64,000 nt of DNA from Benincasa hispida (GCF_009727055.1 NC_052351.1:3040471-3104470), one strand, 5' to 3'. Positions 46,561-60,704 are shown, counted from the stretch's first letter. The notes: a model not told the origin generated them from the letters alone. Numbers and translations: made by a program.

Positions 46561-48900
46561 ATCACAATATTTAAAAAAAAAAAAAAAAAATCTCCAGTTT
46601 GATTTCAAGCATATTTAAAACAATTTTAAAACTATAATCCAATTTCTCAATTAACTTCCAAACACATTTTTGAAAACATAAAATACAACTCTTCATCGAA
46701 TAATTTATTTTCAAGTTTAAGTTTTCACACTGTATACCAAAAAGATCTTTAGGTACGAAGATGATCATGTCAATTACCGTTGAGCCAAACTCACTTTGAT
46801 AACAGTTTCTTAGAGTTTAAATCGATACAATTATTATTATTTAAGTTTTAATTGATACAACCTTTTAAACACACGAGCATAAATATCATGAATAAGGAAA
46901 AAGAATACTAAGTGAGCAATCTATATATTTTCTAGTAATACTTTGATAAAGTCGTGACCACGCTCATCTCTATGCATTCCCTAATAAAAAAGGATATATA
47001 TATATAAAGAAAAGTTTCATAGGTGAGATTTTAGTAATCAAATACTTAGATAAATCGTGTAAAGATAGATGCAACTAAAGATGCATATAAACATTTTTCT
47101 TATTTTTTATTTTTTAATTCGCAAGTGAGCTATAATTATATTACAGGCTATAGTAAATTATGGTGGCAGTCAAACATTGACTGGTTGACCAAATAAAATT
47201 CCATGTCATTCGGACGATAACATCATTTGTTGACGGTTGCTTCAAATCAGAAAGGTCGCTTATTTTATTCTACTTTCTTTTTATTTTTAAATTTTAAATG
47301 AATGTCATTTCTAATTATAAATGGACTCAACTCTTGACCACGTATGATTATTTATATTATTATAAATAATATATCGTTGAACTATTATATATATAAACTG
47401 TTTTCTAATTTTAGATCACTAACTTCATTTTACAAATAGGAAAGATAAATATATTTAGGACAAAATACATCGTCTTCCATGAAGTTTGGTGACGGGTTGG
47501 AAAATTCTTATTTATAGAAAAACTCAAAAAAAATATTTACATTTTATAGTAAAAGTTTCAAAATATATAATATTTTTTAAAACTTTTTTTTTTTATAAAG
47601 CGTAAATATTTTTAAATATCTTTTTATATTTAAAAAGATCCCTTTAGGCTAATGTCCATTTAGACATGTTACATATATTTTGTTAATTACAATTCTAGTC
47701 CCTTAACTTTGAAGATTGTATATATTTAGTTCATAAACTCTCAAACTTACGAGTTTAAACCCTATTTTTTTTTAAAAAAAATCACGATCTTATTAAAGTA
47801 GAAAAAAAAAATTGTCAAGTCTCATTAAACATAAAAGACCAAATTTATGTCTAATAGATTAATTAATTCATACAGAAAAGTCGAATTTGTTAGTGGCCTA
47901 TTCCACACTAAATAATAAATTAATGAATTTATTAGATACTTTTGAAAATCTAAATAACAAACCGACACAAATATAAAAATTTATACACTTATATTTTTTC
48001 TCGTGAAAAAGTTCAATTGCCACTATAATAACATTTTTTATGGTTTGACGAGTTAATAATACGTGCGAGATTGTCGTAAAAAGTTTAGAGGCTTTCAGAT
48101 CTGCGAGAAAGCATGGGTCTTATTATAAATATGTCATAAATTGACAACATGAATTTACCTCTAGATTTAAGACAACTATATTTTTCACAGGACATATTTC
48201 GATCGAACCATATAGTTGTTGAGAAAATTACAAAGCTAGAAATTTAGACCCCGTTTGATAATCATTTGATTTCTTTATTTTTGTTTTTGAAAATTAGACA
48301 TATTTCATCCATATTTCTTACAATGATTTGTATCTTTCTTAAATATAATGGTTGAATTCTTAGCCAAATTCCAAAAACAAAAATAATTTTTTGAAAGTTA
48401 TTTTTTTTTAATTCTCAAAATTTGGCTTGACTTTTTAAACTATTGGTAAAAAGTTCATAAATGAAGAAATTTGAAGGTAAAAGTAGTATTCATAAACTTA
48501 ATTTTAAAAAATAAAATGATTACCAAATGAGTCTTAAAATTTTGAAATAAGATTCGATTGAATTTTACGAACAGAGGGTGGATTTGAAAAGTTAATTTAA
48601 TTTTATTTTTTAGTACAACAACATATTAAGATCGAAAATATAATTTTATTTGGGAAGTTTAAACATTTTGTTGAGATGCTTGCCATAAACACAAAAATGA
48701 ACAAAATTGGCATAGAATCTAATAGGAAGGTCAAATTTTAATTATAAATGGACAAAAAGTGCACGATTTACTGAAAAATAATTTGATTGGGTGGGAATAT
48801 TGAACAAAATTGGAATTGTAATTTGTACCCTACCAATCAAAAGTTTAGGGGAAGTTATTTACATTTTAGTCCCTCAAAATGTTCATATTTTCATTTCATG
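46561..48900. other. intergenic, no gene seen
   Basis: AT-rich, with A/T homopolymers and no recognisable coding motif on either strand. GC content rises from about 48930 toward the GALT2 leader. Confidence 0.6.
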
Positions 48901-49139
48901 GGTTAACTTCAATCTAACATGACAGCTTCGTTCTCGGTCCTTTCCGGTTCGTTGATGTTTATGGGACCTTTCATTTGTGTATTCAATCTAAATTTCTGGT
49001 CACATTTCTTCAGCCAGACTGTTCTTCCCGCATTAACTTGATCTTCGGCGATTTCTTGGTATTGCCCAGCCGTGTTGATTGGTTTCATTTTTTGTTGTTG
49101 TTTTTCTCGATCAACATTTCCTAAATAGGGTTTCTTCGG

Positions 49140-49485
49140 GATAAGATTCAACTAAGATCCCAAAAAAGAGACGACGAACTCCGGTGATTTTGGGGTTCTA
49201 CAGCAGTTTTTTTATGCTTCTGATTGCAATGTGTTTGTTTGTTTGTTATATCTGAAATTTGGTTATTCCCAAACCCTGTATTTCACATCCATTCGATCTT
49301 TCGGTTATTGGGGGTATGTGTTCTTGCTCGTGTATGAGATTTTTGTTGCCGTATTGCATCGTGTTGATCCACGTTCGGATGTTGGGGCTGAAGGCTTGGT
49401 GGGCTAGATGAATTTGTATGTGTAATTTATGGTTTCTGTAGAGTACGTTTGAGCCTTTTGTTAGGTAATTTTCTTTTTGTTGTAG
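49140..49485 (+). promoter_or_regulatory. probable GALT2 leader, perhaps with a leader intron
   Basis: GC-richer sequence precedes the start codon. TTTTTGTTGTAG directly before the ATG looks like a splice acceptor, so an intron may end exactly at the start codon. The donor and the transcription start were not identified. Confidence 0.35.
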
Positions 49486-52400
49486 ATGAAGAAGCTTAAA
49501 ACCGAACCTCCGGTTGCGAGGAGGCTCAGGTTATCGCATCTTCTTCTCGTAATTGGAGTGTTGTATTTAGTTTTCATATCATTTAAGTTTCCACGTTTTT
49601 TGGAAATTGCTGCAACGTTGAGCGGGGATGAAAATAATATTGGGTTGGATTCAAACGGAGTGGACAGTGAAGGGGTGGATTTTAGCAAAGCATCATTGAG
49701 TTCTGTTTACAAGGATACATTTCATCGGAAACTGGAAGATAACCAGCATTTAGAAGCACCATTGACGCCTAAAAAAGAGCCACTTGAAGCGGTGAACAAT
49801 GTTACCGGACCCATAAAGCCAATTCAACATAAATATGGTCGGATAACTGGTAAAGTTTCGAATCAGCAGAATCATACCAATGATTTTTCTATGCTTGAGA
49901 AAATGGCAGATGAAGCTTGGACATTAGGCTTGAAGGCTTGGGAAGAAGTTGATAAATTTGGGTTGAATGAGACTGCCGAAAGTTCTATACTCGAGGGAAA
50001 GCCTGAGTCATGTCCTTCATGGATATCTACTGATGGGAAAAAGTTATTGGAGGGAGATGGAATCATGTTTCTTCCATGTGGACTTGCTGCAGGTTCATCT
50101 ATTACAATAATTGGAACCCCGCATCTTGCTCATAAGGAGTATGTACCCCAACTTTTGAAGGTGGGAGATGATCCTAATGTTATGGTTTCGCAGTTCATGG
50201 TTGAATTGCAAGGATTGAAATCTGTAGACGGGGAGGACCCACCAAAGATCCTTCACTTGAATCCACGACTGAAAGGCGATTGGAGTAAACGGCCGGTCAT
50301 TGAACATAATACATGTTATAGGATGCAGTGGGGAACGGCTCAAAGATGTGATGGTTTGCCATCAAGTAGTGACGATGAAATGCTCGGTGAGTTTATCCCA
50401 TCCATTCTATTTTTCTTGTATTTTTCATTACCAGCACTCGAACACTCATCACGTGACACTTATTACCGGTGATGGAGCATAATGACCTCAAATTATTGTT
50501 TTTGTTGATAAAACCGGTCAAGGCTGTTCCATCCCCCTCCTAACTATTGGGTGTGCAATAAAAACATAAATTTTAATATCTCTCATGCATCTAATGAAAA
50601 ATTATTCAATGTAGATGCCTCTCCTAATAATTGAACATAGAGTCAAAACATAATTTTTAACTTTTCTCTCATGCATTCATTAGTATAAAACTGTTGGTCA
50701 CATCGTTCCAACTACTCAAATCATTTTCTTACATCTTCATGTGCAGACTTAGTTGTCTGTTCCTGTTTTGGGAATGCTATAGCAGAGTGGATGAAAGTTT
50801 GTAACATTCTCCTCCTATAAATATTTTCACGTCACTTTGTTTTAAACAAATAAAAAGGAAAACAATACCATTATGGTTAAGTTGTGTACTTCTTTCCCCT
50901 CTCCAACACCTTAATTATTTCATTCTTCTAGCTGCGCTGCAATGCCAATGCCATCTGACATTTTGTTCCCTTTCAATCTTTTTATTTGACAGTTGATGGA
51001 AATCGTCGATGTGAAAAATGGTCGAGGAGTGATATTACAGATTCGAAAGAATCGAAAACAACCTCATGGTTCAAGAGATTCATAGGGAGGGAGCAAAAAC
51101 CAGAAGTGACTTGGCCATTTCCCTTTATGGAGGGCCGACTGTTTATCTTAACACTACGTGCTGGTGTTGATGGATACCATATAAATGTTGGTGGTCGGCA
51201 CTTGACTTCTTTTGCCTATCGCCCTGTAAGTATATGGAGAAGAGGAGGATGAAGATAACTATTTCACCTTGGTCTATGTTTGTCTTACTGCTGCAGTTGG
51301 TATCGATCATCTCTCCCACGTTTTAATATTAATTTTCTCATATCGTTGACTTTCATTTAGGGATTTACGCTTGAAGATGCAACTGGATTAGCAGTTAAAG
51401 GAGACGTGGACATTCATTCTACATATGCTACATCTCTTCCTACTTCTCATCCAAGCTTCTCTCCCCAACGAGTTCTTGAGATGTCTGAGAAATGGAAATC
51501 TCAGCCTTTACCAAAGAGATCCATTTTTCTTTTTATTGGTGTTCTGTCTGCTACTAATCACTTTGCGGAGCGTATGGCTGTTAGGAAAACTTGGATGCAA
51601 TCTTCAGCTGTCAAGTCATCAAATGTAGTTGTTCGCTTCTTTGTTGCACTGGTATGACTCTTGTGTTCATCCCTCTAAGGTATATTCATAAAAGTAGCGC
51701 AAACAATAGTAATTTTTGACTTGTTGTAATTGTTTGTGTATCTGATGCATGCAGAAGATGAGGAATCTCGTAACTTTGATTCATGTATTCTGAAAATGTT
51801 CTATTTGGATGACAACAAAAGCTCTGTGTGCTACGTTCCACTGACAATTGAATAGGTTGACATTTGAAAAGGAAAATAATAAGAGAGCATGCAATGGTTA
51901 GCTATGGTGGTTCACATTTTTAAAAAATAATTTATGAACTACTGTAGTATTGTGTGGCAATCATACAGCTATACTTGTATCATGCTTTATGATGCAAATC
52001 CGAAACAGTGATTCAATCCATAACTATCTCTTTCCCTCATTTTCCTTTATAATTAATATGCTGAATGCATTTTCTTTTAATAAGGATTAATGAAAAATCT
52101 CGTATTAATCAAAAGAAAGCAAACCACAACCAAAAGGCCTTAGGAACAAGGGATCCTTTATTTGAAATGGAAGTGTTTCTCTCTTCTGACAATGTTTTTG
52201 TACCCCTGGAGTGATTTTACCAATTCTTTTACAGGCTTATTTCGTTCCAATTGGTTTTATTTTGGTATTTTGATTCACTTCAAATCCATTCTTTCATTTG
52301 GTTGACACATTGTCTTGGCTGTTTATAAAGCTAAATCAAATTATTATAGAAATCTGATTATATAAAACCATACCAAATTGAACTTTAAAGGCCCGATGAA

Positions 52401-54294
52401 GCCTTTGTGTTGTGACGATGCCATTCTTGCCGACAGTGATATTGATAAGGAGGTGGCAGCCGCATATGATATTAAATGTAGAAGTACTTAGTAGTTTTCT
52501 TTCTGAGAATAGAGGTGCTCCGTACATCTTTTATTCGGTTATGGAAGCTTTTTCTTGGCTGCTATCCTATTTGGAAAACAAAGGATAATTTAGATTTTAC
52601 CTTAAGACTTGGAAAGAGAAGATGGCCTTTATATGTTTTGACTTAGTAATTTCCAGAGGAGGAAATTTCTCATGGAATTCACATGTAGCATTTAGTTATT
52701 CTATCTTGGTTATTAACATGTAAGCTGAGTGGCTCCCACACTAATGGAAGACTGTGACTCGTGCTCAGTCAGTCACAGTCCTCCCATCCTCTTTTGCACT
52801 CGGGATTTCTTAGATCTTAATTTCATTTATGTTCTTTGATATTTATTTCCATCATTGTTTTTTGTATTTCTTCTCATGTATAAATTCACCATGTAGAATC
52901 CGAGGAAGGAGGTCAATGCTGTTCTGAAGAAGGAAGCCGCATACTTCGGTGATATTGTGATCCTGCCCTTCATGGACCGCTATGAGCTTGTTGTTCTCAA
53001 GACCATTGCCATATGTGAATTTGGGGTGAGTTTGCGGTTTCCCTTCTGTTTATCATTTCTTGGATCGTCTTCATAGAACCTCTGTACTATAAACTGAGTA
53101 GCGTATGACCTTAGTGTATGCTGTTTTTCACTTTCTTCTTGCAGGCTGTGAACTTGACTGCTTCGTATATTATGAAATGTGACGATGACACCTTTGTGAG
53201 GATGGAAACTGTTTTAAAACAGATAGAAGGCATTTCATCCAAGAGGTCCCTATACATGGGCAATCTCAACCTCTTGCATCGCCCTCTCCGACATGGAAAA
53301 TGGGCAGTCACATATGAGGTAAATTAAATATGTTGGCGTATAAAAGTTGGCTATTCTGTGCTCTTATCCCACTGTGTGCATCCTTGAGTTAAATGGCTAA
53401 TCCACCAATTTTTCTGGACAACTTTCATTCATCAATTAACATGTTTAACACAACATTGCTGCTTGAAACTATAATTGCCAATTGACATTACTTCTCCCAG
53501 GTTAACACAAAAGGAGGGCTTTTTCAAATGAAAGAACCCAGTATTATTATTTATCAACAAGAGGTTATAAACTTAGAGAGGATCAGATAGCTCTTATCTC
53601 CCAGACCTGAATATCTATCCCAATCATAAAAAAAAAATACCCCCCCCCAAAAAAAAAAAAAAAAAAAAAACCTTGTAATCTCTTAGAATTCCTTCTTGAT
53701 TCCTTTCCATTCCTATGGTCTCGTCACTTAATTACAAAAGTGGGCCCACCTAACTCCTTTCCTTTAATATACATTTATTATTGATGGCCCTATCACTTTC
53801 TTTCAATCTTTTAAGCAAAAAGCTTTGAAGTTTTGAACAATCCTTTTTGTTTCCTTCTTTACGCTAATGATTAATTTCCATGTACGATATCAGGAATGGC
53901 CTGAAGAAGTCTATCCTCCATATGCCAATGGGCCAGGATATATCATTTCCATTGACATTGCTAAATACATTGTCTCTCAACATGAAAACAAGAGCTTGAG
54001 GGTCAGTTTGACAACATAAGCCTCATTGTCTCTGTTTGTCTGTGCCCCCATTTGTGTATTAAATAGGATGTTTTGGTATGGCAGATATTCAAGATGGAGG
54101 ATGTGAGCATGGGAATGTGGGTCGAACAGTTCAACAGTACCGTGGCGACGGTCCAATACTCTCACAACTGGAAATTTTGCCAGTACGGGTGTATGGAAGA
54201 CTATTTTACAGCACACTATCAATCTCCAAGACAGATAATCTGTCTGTGGGATAAATTGGCCCGGGGACACGCTCATTGTTGCAACTTCAGGTGA
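49486..54294 (+). CDS. GALT2: hydroxyproline O-galactosyltransferase, GALT2-like (GT31 with galectin domain)
   Basis: Seven exons: 49486-50386, 50993-51225, 51361-51651, 52897-53025, 53145-53318, 53894-54001, 54085-54294. All introns are GT-AG, phases agree, and the total is 2046 nt, 681 residues plus stop TGA. In this family the enzyme adds the first galactose to hydroxyproline of arabinogalactan proteins in the secretory pathway. It is a type II membrane protein: basic N-tail [13 protein letters not shown] and an anchor [15 protein letters not shown] (about 20-35). A galectin-type domain lies at about 180-400 ([52 protein letters not shown]). The GT31 catalytic domain follows ([18 protein letters not shown], the metal-binding DDD at 531-533 in [39 protein letters not shown]). 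It ends [15 protein letters not shown] and CCNFR. An in-frame TAG directly before the ATG fixes the start. It is closest to Arabidopsis GALT2 among the GALT2-6 group. The gene looks intact. Confidence 0.95.
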
Positions 54295-56775
54295 CAATTT
54301 TCCCCACTCTGTATTTCTAGCCATGTTTATTATTCAGTGTAGGCGTCATGAATTCAAACTATGATGCATTATAATTGTTAATTTTTATTTTTTTCTTCAA
54401 GATCAGTTTTCCATGTATAGATTATGATGTGGAATGGGCATTTTGATATGAAGTTAGCTTCATTCCTCCATTTATTATATTACTTTTGTCTCGAATGTTG
54501 CTAAATGGATATTCTCCCCAACTCTTGAGCTCATGATGATTTTCTGAATACAAGCAAGTTTCACAGGGCCATAACCATAGCCATACTGACTGGTCCTTAA
54601 ATTCTTTTTCCTTCAAACAAATTACTTAATATTCATTAAGTTGTGGAAGAAAGCTAACTTGAGCTTAACTTAACCTGTTAAGGCAAATACACAAGTACTC
54701 GACTATTAGGTAAGAGGTTTAGATGTCCAATCTCACTCAAATGTTCACTAAAATGTTCTTACCTTTAGTTTAAAGCTTTCTTAATTAGAAGTTTAATATG
54801 TGAACTTTAATTTTTGTGTCTATTTAGTTGCTAACATTCTAAAAATATTTAATAGGTTCTGTACTTTTTTGAAGTTTAAAATTTTATTAGACAATAAATA
54901 CAAATCTAAAAAATGAAAGACAGTTTTTATTTTATTTTATTAAAAAAAGAGGGGAAAAAACTTAACTTGTTACCTTTACAATCTGAGAGGGGTTTTATTT
55001 TTCTAATAAATAAGTAAATCAATCAACTCTTTCGAAATGGCAGATCAAACCATTGATATTTGTATAATAATTGTTGTTTTATTCCCGGAACTAAGTTTGA
55101 ATCGGTTAAAAGATGAGTTGGGTTGCTTAATGGTTTTTACTTCAACTTTTCAAACAATTAAACAATCCCACATATTATTCCTAACTAGTTATTATAACAA
55201 CTAAATAAGTAACTATTTTGTGCATGATATTCAAACGTTTTTTTAATTAAAAATAAAATATTTAATCCTTTTTAAATTGAGTTTAAAATGTATTGTATGA
55301 ATTCAAATCTACCTTTTAATTGATGATGTATGATAGTTAGCATGTTCGAGTAGGCAAAATTTCAATTTTGACACCTATTTATAGCTTAAATTTACCTAAC
55401 TTATCAATGTTCAATTTCTTCCTTTAGGTTGAGTATCATACAATTAATTAATGAGTAACAATAATAATTAACACACAAATCATATAACTTCTTTCTTTTA
55501 AGTAATCATATATAGTATCAACAACTTGTTTTTTTTTCTCAATAAAAAAAGATCAAATATTAGACTTTTTTTTAATAATTAATAAATTCCCACTAAAATT
55601 TCGTTGAAACCATATCAATAAAATATGATAACTACTAAATGCCTTAATAGAATATCTTTTCAAGTGCTTTTTAAATACTTCAAAAAATCATTCCATATAG
55701 ACTTAAGTAACTCTCTCTCTCTTTTCCCTTCCAAAACTCTATTATTTAAAAAAAATATCGAACGTTTTTTTTTTTAAAAAAAAAAAAAAAAAAGGGACAA
55801 TCGGACAAATGTCTAAATTAAATAGTCGTTTTTTTTTTTATATATATATATAAAAAGAAAATTCATGATATTAATGAACAGACAGGATAGGATAGGAAGA
55901 CCAAATGGCGAAAATAAAGGAATTGATTTTGAGTAAAGCCGCAAATCTTCTTTTTCTCCCATTGGGTCTTTGAATTACGTGGGTCCTATCTTTCATTTAT
56001 TATGTTTATTGAAATATTTTGTATTATTTCTTTATTTGTTTGAGCTCAACGAGGGAAGGAAACAGATCTTTCATTTTGTGTCGATTAAACATTATTTAAG
56101 AAACAAAAATACATCTAAATTTGACATTTTATACCAAATTTCACCTACATTTTTTTATTTTATCATAATTAAGAACTTAGACTTACATAAATATTACATT
56201 TTTAATTAAATTTCTCCAATATTTATAACTGGAACTAGTTTAGATCTAAAGATTTCCTCTCCAAAATCAAACTTAGTAAAAATTTAAGTTCGACGTGTTT
56301 TCAAACATTAAGGTTCCATCTGGTAATTTTTTTTAATTAAATCTATTTTCTTCTTATTTCATACAATGATTTGTATATTTCTTAATTACAATGGTTAAAT
56401 TTTTTACCATATTCTAAAAACAAAAATAATCTTTTAAAAACAATTTTTTTTTCTATAATTTGACTTAATTTTATAAATCATTAGTAAAAAGTAGATAAAA
56501 AAAAAATAAATTTAAAAATGAAAATAGTATTTATAGACTTACATTTTTAAAAATAAAAACAAAAAATCAAATAATTATCAAATGAATCCTTATTTAAATT
56601 TAAGTTAATTATTACAAAATTAGCGTAAAAGTTAACATTTGAAATATAGCTAATTCTTAACAAGTTAAAACCAATATTTTTTATGAAACGAATGAGATTT
56701 GAATTTCTTACGTCTTACGACTCTTCCCATCATATTTTTGTTTTAAACTTTAAAAAAAAAAAATATATATANATA
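54295..56775. other. GALT2 3' flank and intergenic region, no gene seen
   Basis: AT-rich with homopolymer runs (for example 55771-55792). No coding motif was recognised. The GALT2 3' untranslated region must lie at the left end, but no cleavage signal could be assigned. Confidence 0.6.
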
Positions 56776-57235
56776 TTCGCACGTGCCAGGGATATCCAAC
56801 GTGGCAGTTAGTAACTTGGCTTTTGTCCCTCCATCGTTGCCGACACGACACTCGTCTGCCTTGCTGGCTCTCGCGTCGTCCGGACGCGTAATCAAAGACA
56901 ATGAGATAAAATCTCCATCTGGGTCCCACTCTCTAAATGGGACCCACATTTTTGTCGGCAGCTCCAGCGCGTGTACTTCACGTCCTCCATGTCCTAAGAA
57001 AACAAAACGGTTTTTACGCGGCCGTTACAGGGGCTATTTGAGCGCGCGCAGTATGATTCTTGTCGGGACCACTTGTTGCCCTCGCTCTCTTTGCGAGTAC
57101 AAACTCCGAGACTCGCTATCGGATTTTTACGCGTTTAGGGCTCTCCACGTGGCGCATTATCGAAACGGACGCGTGGGCAATTCTATTGGTATTGGATCGT
57201 TCTTTCTGAATTTGCAGTCACGGAAAATCTATGAC
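56776..57235. promoter_or_regulatory. GC-rich island with G-box and TCP-type sites
   Basis: This island of about 460 bp stands out from the AT-rich surroundings. It contains GCACGTGCC (56779-56787), AACGTGGCAG, a perfect G-box CCACGTGG (57146 region), GGTCCCAC (56922-56929) and GGACCCAC (56940-56947). The last two sit in a 9-bp inverted repeat TGGGTCCCA/TGGGACCCA. An open frame of 175 codons crosses it but has no familiar motif. It may be a promoter of a gene not otherwise visible, or a fragment of one. Confidence 0.4.
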
Positions 57236-57310
57236 ACTAGCTTGTACAATGTCGATAGTACCCTTTTTGGGTTATATTATATATATCACTTTTTTATATT
57301 ACATAAATAA

Positions 57311-59017
57311 ATGGTAAAATATAATTTTTTTCGGTTAGGATTATGATGATGCCAAAAATTGACTTGTAATTTAGAGAGAATAATCCAACGGTATGACAAA
57401 AGAGTTGAAATTAGTAAAAATAGTAGAGAGTAATTGTGAATGTTTCGACTTATTTTTTATCAATGATTTTAATTTCTATATATATTTAGTATTGTGTAAT
57501 AAGTACATAGGCTTGTAATGAACCTTTTGATTCATAAAACTGTTGAACTGTTATACTTCAAACAGTCACAAATCACTATTGAAAGTGGTCATTGATGTCT
57601 CATCCGCCCGATTTTCCAATAACTCCTTCATGAATCATCCGTTAAAAACTTGAACCACTTCCACTCCGCTTGGTTTGGGAGGTCCACTACTACTACCACA
57701 TTGAACATCTATGTTAGTACCATGACCTTCATGGTACCGACAGGTGCGATAGAATCTTCATGGTATCTAAAATTAAAGTTTGGGACATAAAATCATATAA
57801 ATTTAGATGTTTTCCATTAACTTTTAGATTTGTGTCTACGTGAATTATGAAATTTAAAAATGTCTGTAAGTTTATAAACTATCGATTTTATGTCTCGTAA
57901 ATTCTTATCTAGTTACAATTTTATATCCAGTACGTCTTTCAAATGTTTGAAAATATTAAAAATTAAGTTATATATCATCTAAAATGAGACACCATGTTTT
58001 ACTAGGAAATTTCACAAATTAACCGTCGTTTATAATGTACTACAGTAGTAATTATAATTAATAATAATTGTACTAAAACTGTCTAAAAACAATAATGAAT
58101 AGTACCAAAAAAGTAACAATAATAATCAAATATATAGCTCGATATAATAGCCAGTTATGGATCTCTAACGCATTGATTGGTAATATTTTTACTTATTTGG
58201 CTTGATGAATTATAATATTACGATTATAATTTCATTAAATTAATTCTCAGATGCACCACAAAAAGTGGTCAAAGCTTTGGAACTATTATCCCGATACACA
58301 TGTTCACGTGACCCACTATTTTTTTCTCTTTTAATTTTGTTAAATTAGACCATAAATTTAATTAAGTATGGCTGTTTTTTACCCATATTTAATGTCTGTT
58401 CATTCTTCCATGATAATGAAATATAGACACGAAATATAGACACGGATATAGATACGAAATATGGATATAATAGAATGTGACGATACACCAATTTATGAAA
58501 AAAGTTAGAATATTGATATGTTGAAGATGTTTTTTATTTTTTTTTAAAAAAAATTTATGATATAGGTAAATTTAGCATACAAGCTAATGACAATAGTACA
58601 AAATACGATATAAACATTGAAAATACAATACAAAAAACAACATCTAAGATGTTGAAGTAAAATAGTCAATGAAATACAATAAAAAAGTGACCAATTAGAG
58701 AAGAAGAAGATTAAAGGGAGAAACACAAAGATAAACGAATAACTTCTTCGTTTAATTGTTGAAGATATTCAAGTAGGTCATATTGTGGTGAACTTTGTGG
58801 TGACTCAAATGTGAAGATGATGATTAGATGGTTCTAGGGTTTGGTCTTTTATTTTTTTATTTTATTTTTTAGTTTTTGTTTTGGACTCGAGTAGCGAGCT
58901 TTTTAAATAGGCTACCTGGTTTTAGATTGAGAAAGATTAAATGATTTACTTATCTTTTTTTCCTAAAAAAAAGGTAACCGTAAAAATAGATACATCAAAT
59001 CGCGTACTAGATACATA
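57311..59017. other. intergenic, no gene seen
   Basis: AT-rich sequence. A short stretch near 58410-58460 repeats GA(C/T)A.GAAATATGGA-type phrases. No coding motif was recognised. Confidence 0.6.
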
Positions 59018-59507
59018 TGATAACTTGTAGAAATACAAGTTATTTTACTCATTTTATCTCAAAGAATTAGGAAAAATCATAAAAAATGCGTTAGCTTAAC
59101 ATGGAAATTATGCGATTAGTTACATTATGCGATCGCTAGCATACAAAAATTCACGATCCTTGTAAATTATAAAATTTGAGTTTTTTAAATGCAGAAATCT
59201 ACTTAAAGTGATGAAGCAATTGTTGCCACCAGAGCGCGTGGAAAAACCTGACGCCCAAAACGGAATCGCACAAGTTCAATGCGATAAGAAGAGACAATAC
59301 ATTAAATACAACTGACGCATGGGCGGTGGATGCCGTCCAATCAAAGTTGGTAGCATATATGAGAGGTTTGCGATAGAGCCAATGAATTGCTAAATCGAGG
59401 AGGGCGACGCGACAGGGTATGGAAATTAATGCCTGGTGTCAGCGCAATCATTAGTGAGAGGCGCAAATACTACTCATTGATGCTTATAAATAGCCACAAA
59501 AGTCATT

Positions 59508-59577
<70 letters not shown>

Positions 59578-60640
59578 AAGAAAGAAAGAAAGAAAAGAAA
59601 AGAAAAGAAAAGAAAAAGAATTGGTGAAAGCTCTGTAAAAATTCTCCATTCCTTCCTAAAGATAACTTCCTCCCAAGCTTTCTAATTGAGAAGTATTGAG
59701 TGAGAGCTAAAGATTTCCATTGGTAGCAAAGGAAGAAGAACGTCAACCCCATCACAACCAACGTGAAGTAGTCATTCAAAGGAGCCAGAAGGCACAAGAA
59801 ATTTCATATGACGACTTGACTCTCTATCCTTATCCTTCGTTTTATATCTTCATTAGCATTCGTATTGTTGTGTAACGTTGGGAAACTTTCACTACCAATA
59901 TGAATGCCATCACATTTTCCTATTTATCCATCGTCTTTTTACCAAGTATGAACAACTAGTTTCATAATGGGTTAAGGAAAATGAAACTAACATGTACTGA
60001 GTAAAGCATAGACTGGTGTTCAACTTGTTTAATGTGTACTTCGTAAACTTTTTTGATCAAGTCGACAAATTGCTCTAAATAGAATTAATCACTGCTTGAA
60101 AAAGCAAGAGATTTTAGATCTCATTAAACAAGGAAAGAAATACCTTCAAACATAAAGATACGTCTTTTGCATTAAATACTCATTGCATGCGTTCTAGAAA
60201 TAGGATATCGTGGCTAAATGCACTGAGAAGTATAACTTGTGATCATGGGTAAGTTGCTTGAACGTGTGGTATATGCATTGCTTCAGAAGTGTTAGTAGTT
60301 ATTTTTCTCAACCTTATTTCATTCATTGGAATTTTACATTTCTCTTTGCATTTTGCTTCACTTGAATTGTGATACTCATCGCACCCCATTTTTTCTTTTG
60401 CATTTTAATAATAGTGGTAGAATATAACCAATCATCTGCATTATTGACATAAAATTGCATTAAGATCTAGAAAAAAACATTTCACCACATTTTTAAGGAG
60501 CAATCCCTACGTTTGACCATGAACTCACTAGGATTCTAGTTCAACTTACACTTAGGTTTAATTAGATAAAACACTGCGTTTACATAATTAAGGAGACTAA
60601 AGCATAGAATCATCTCATCGCATCTATAGAAACACATTAA
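59018..60640 (+). repeat. probable 5' LTR of the gypsy element
   Basis: It begins with a hairpin AACTTGTA-gaaa-TACAAGTT (59022-59041). It contains a CGATCG unit (ATGCGATCGCTAGC near 59130), a TATA-like TTATAAATAGCC (59483-59494) and a 67-base A tract. The right edge is estimated from the primer site; the other LTR is not in the window. Confidence 0.5.
59509..59618. repeat. A67 tract followed by (GAAA)n
   Basis: 59509-59575 is uninterrupted A, followed by GAAAG repeats to about 59618, just downstream of a TATA-like sequence in the gypsy LTR. Length is likely variable and assembly-sensitive. Confidence 0.9.
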
Positions 60641-60704
60641 GTTTTTAGCGCCGTTACTAGAGATTGCGGTAACGAAAGTTGTGCTAAATTATTATTTCTG
60701 ATTT

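Noticed and set aside
48909..49151. 80-codon minus-strand frame upstream of GALT2
   Set aside because: No motif; it overlaps the probable promoter or leader of GALT2 on the opposite strand.
56772..56772. Single ambiguous base N
   Set aside because: An isolated base-call ambiguity next to an A/T run, with no sign of a scaffold gap.
56783..57310. 175-codon plus-strand frame over the GC island
   Set aside because: No recognisable domain; the frame runs from GC-rich into AT-rich DNA without any change expected of a gene, and the open length follows from low stop frequency in GC-rich sequence.
59387..59797. Poly-lysine and poly-phenylalanine frames
   Set aside because: Both are translations of the A67 tract on either strand.
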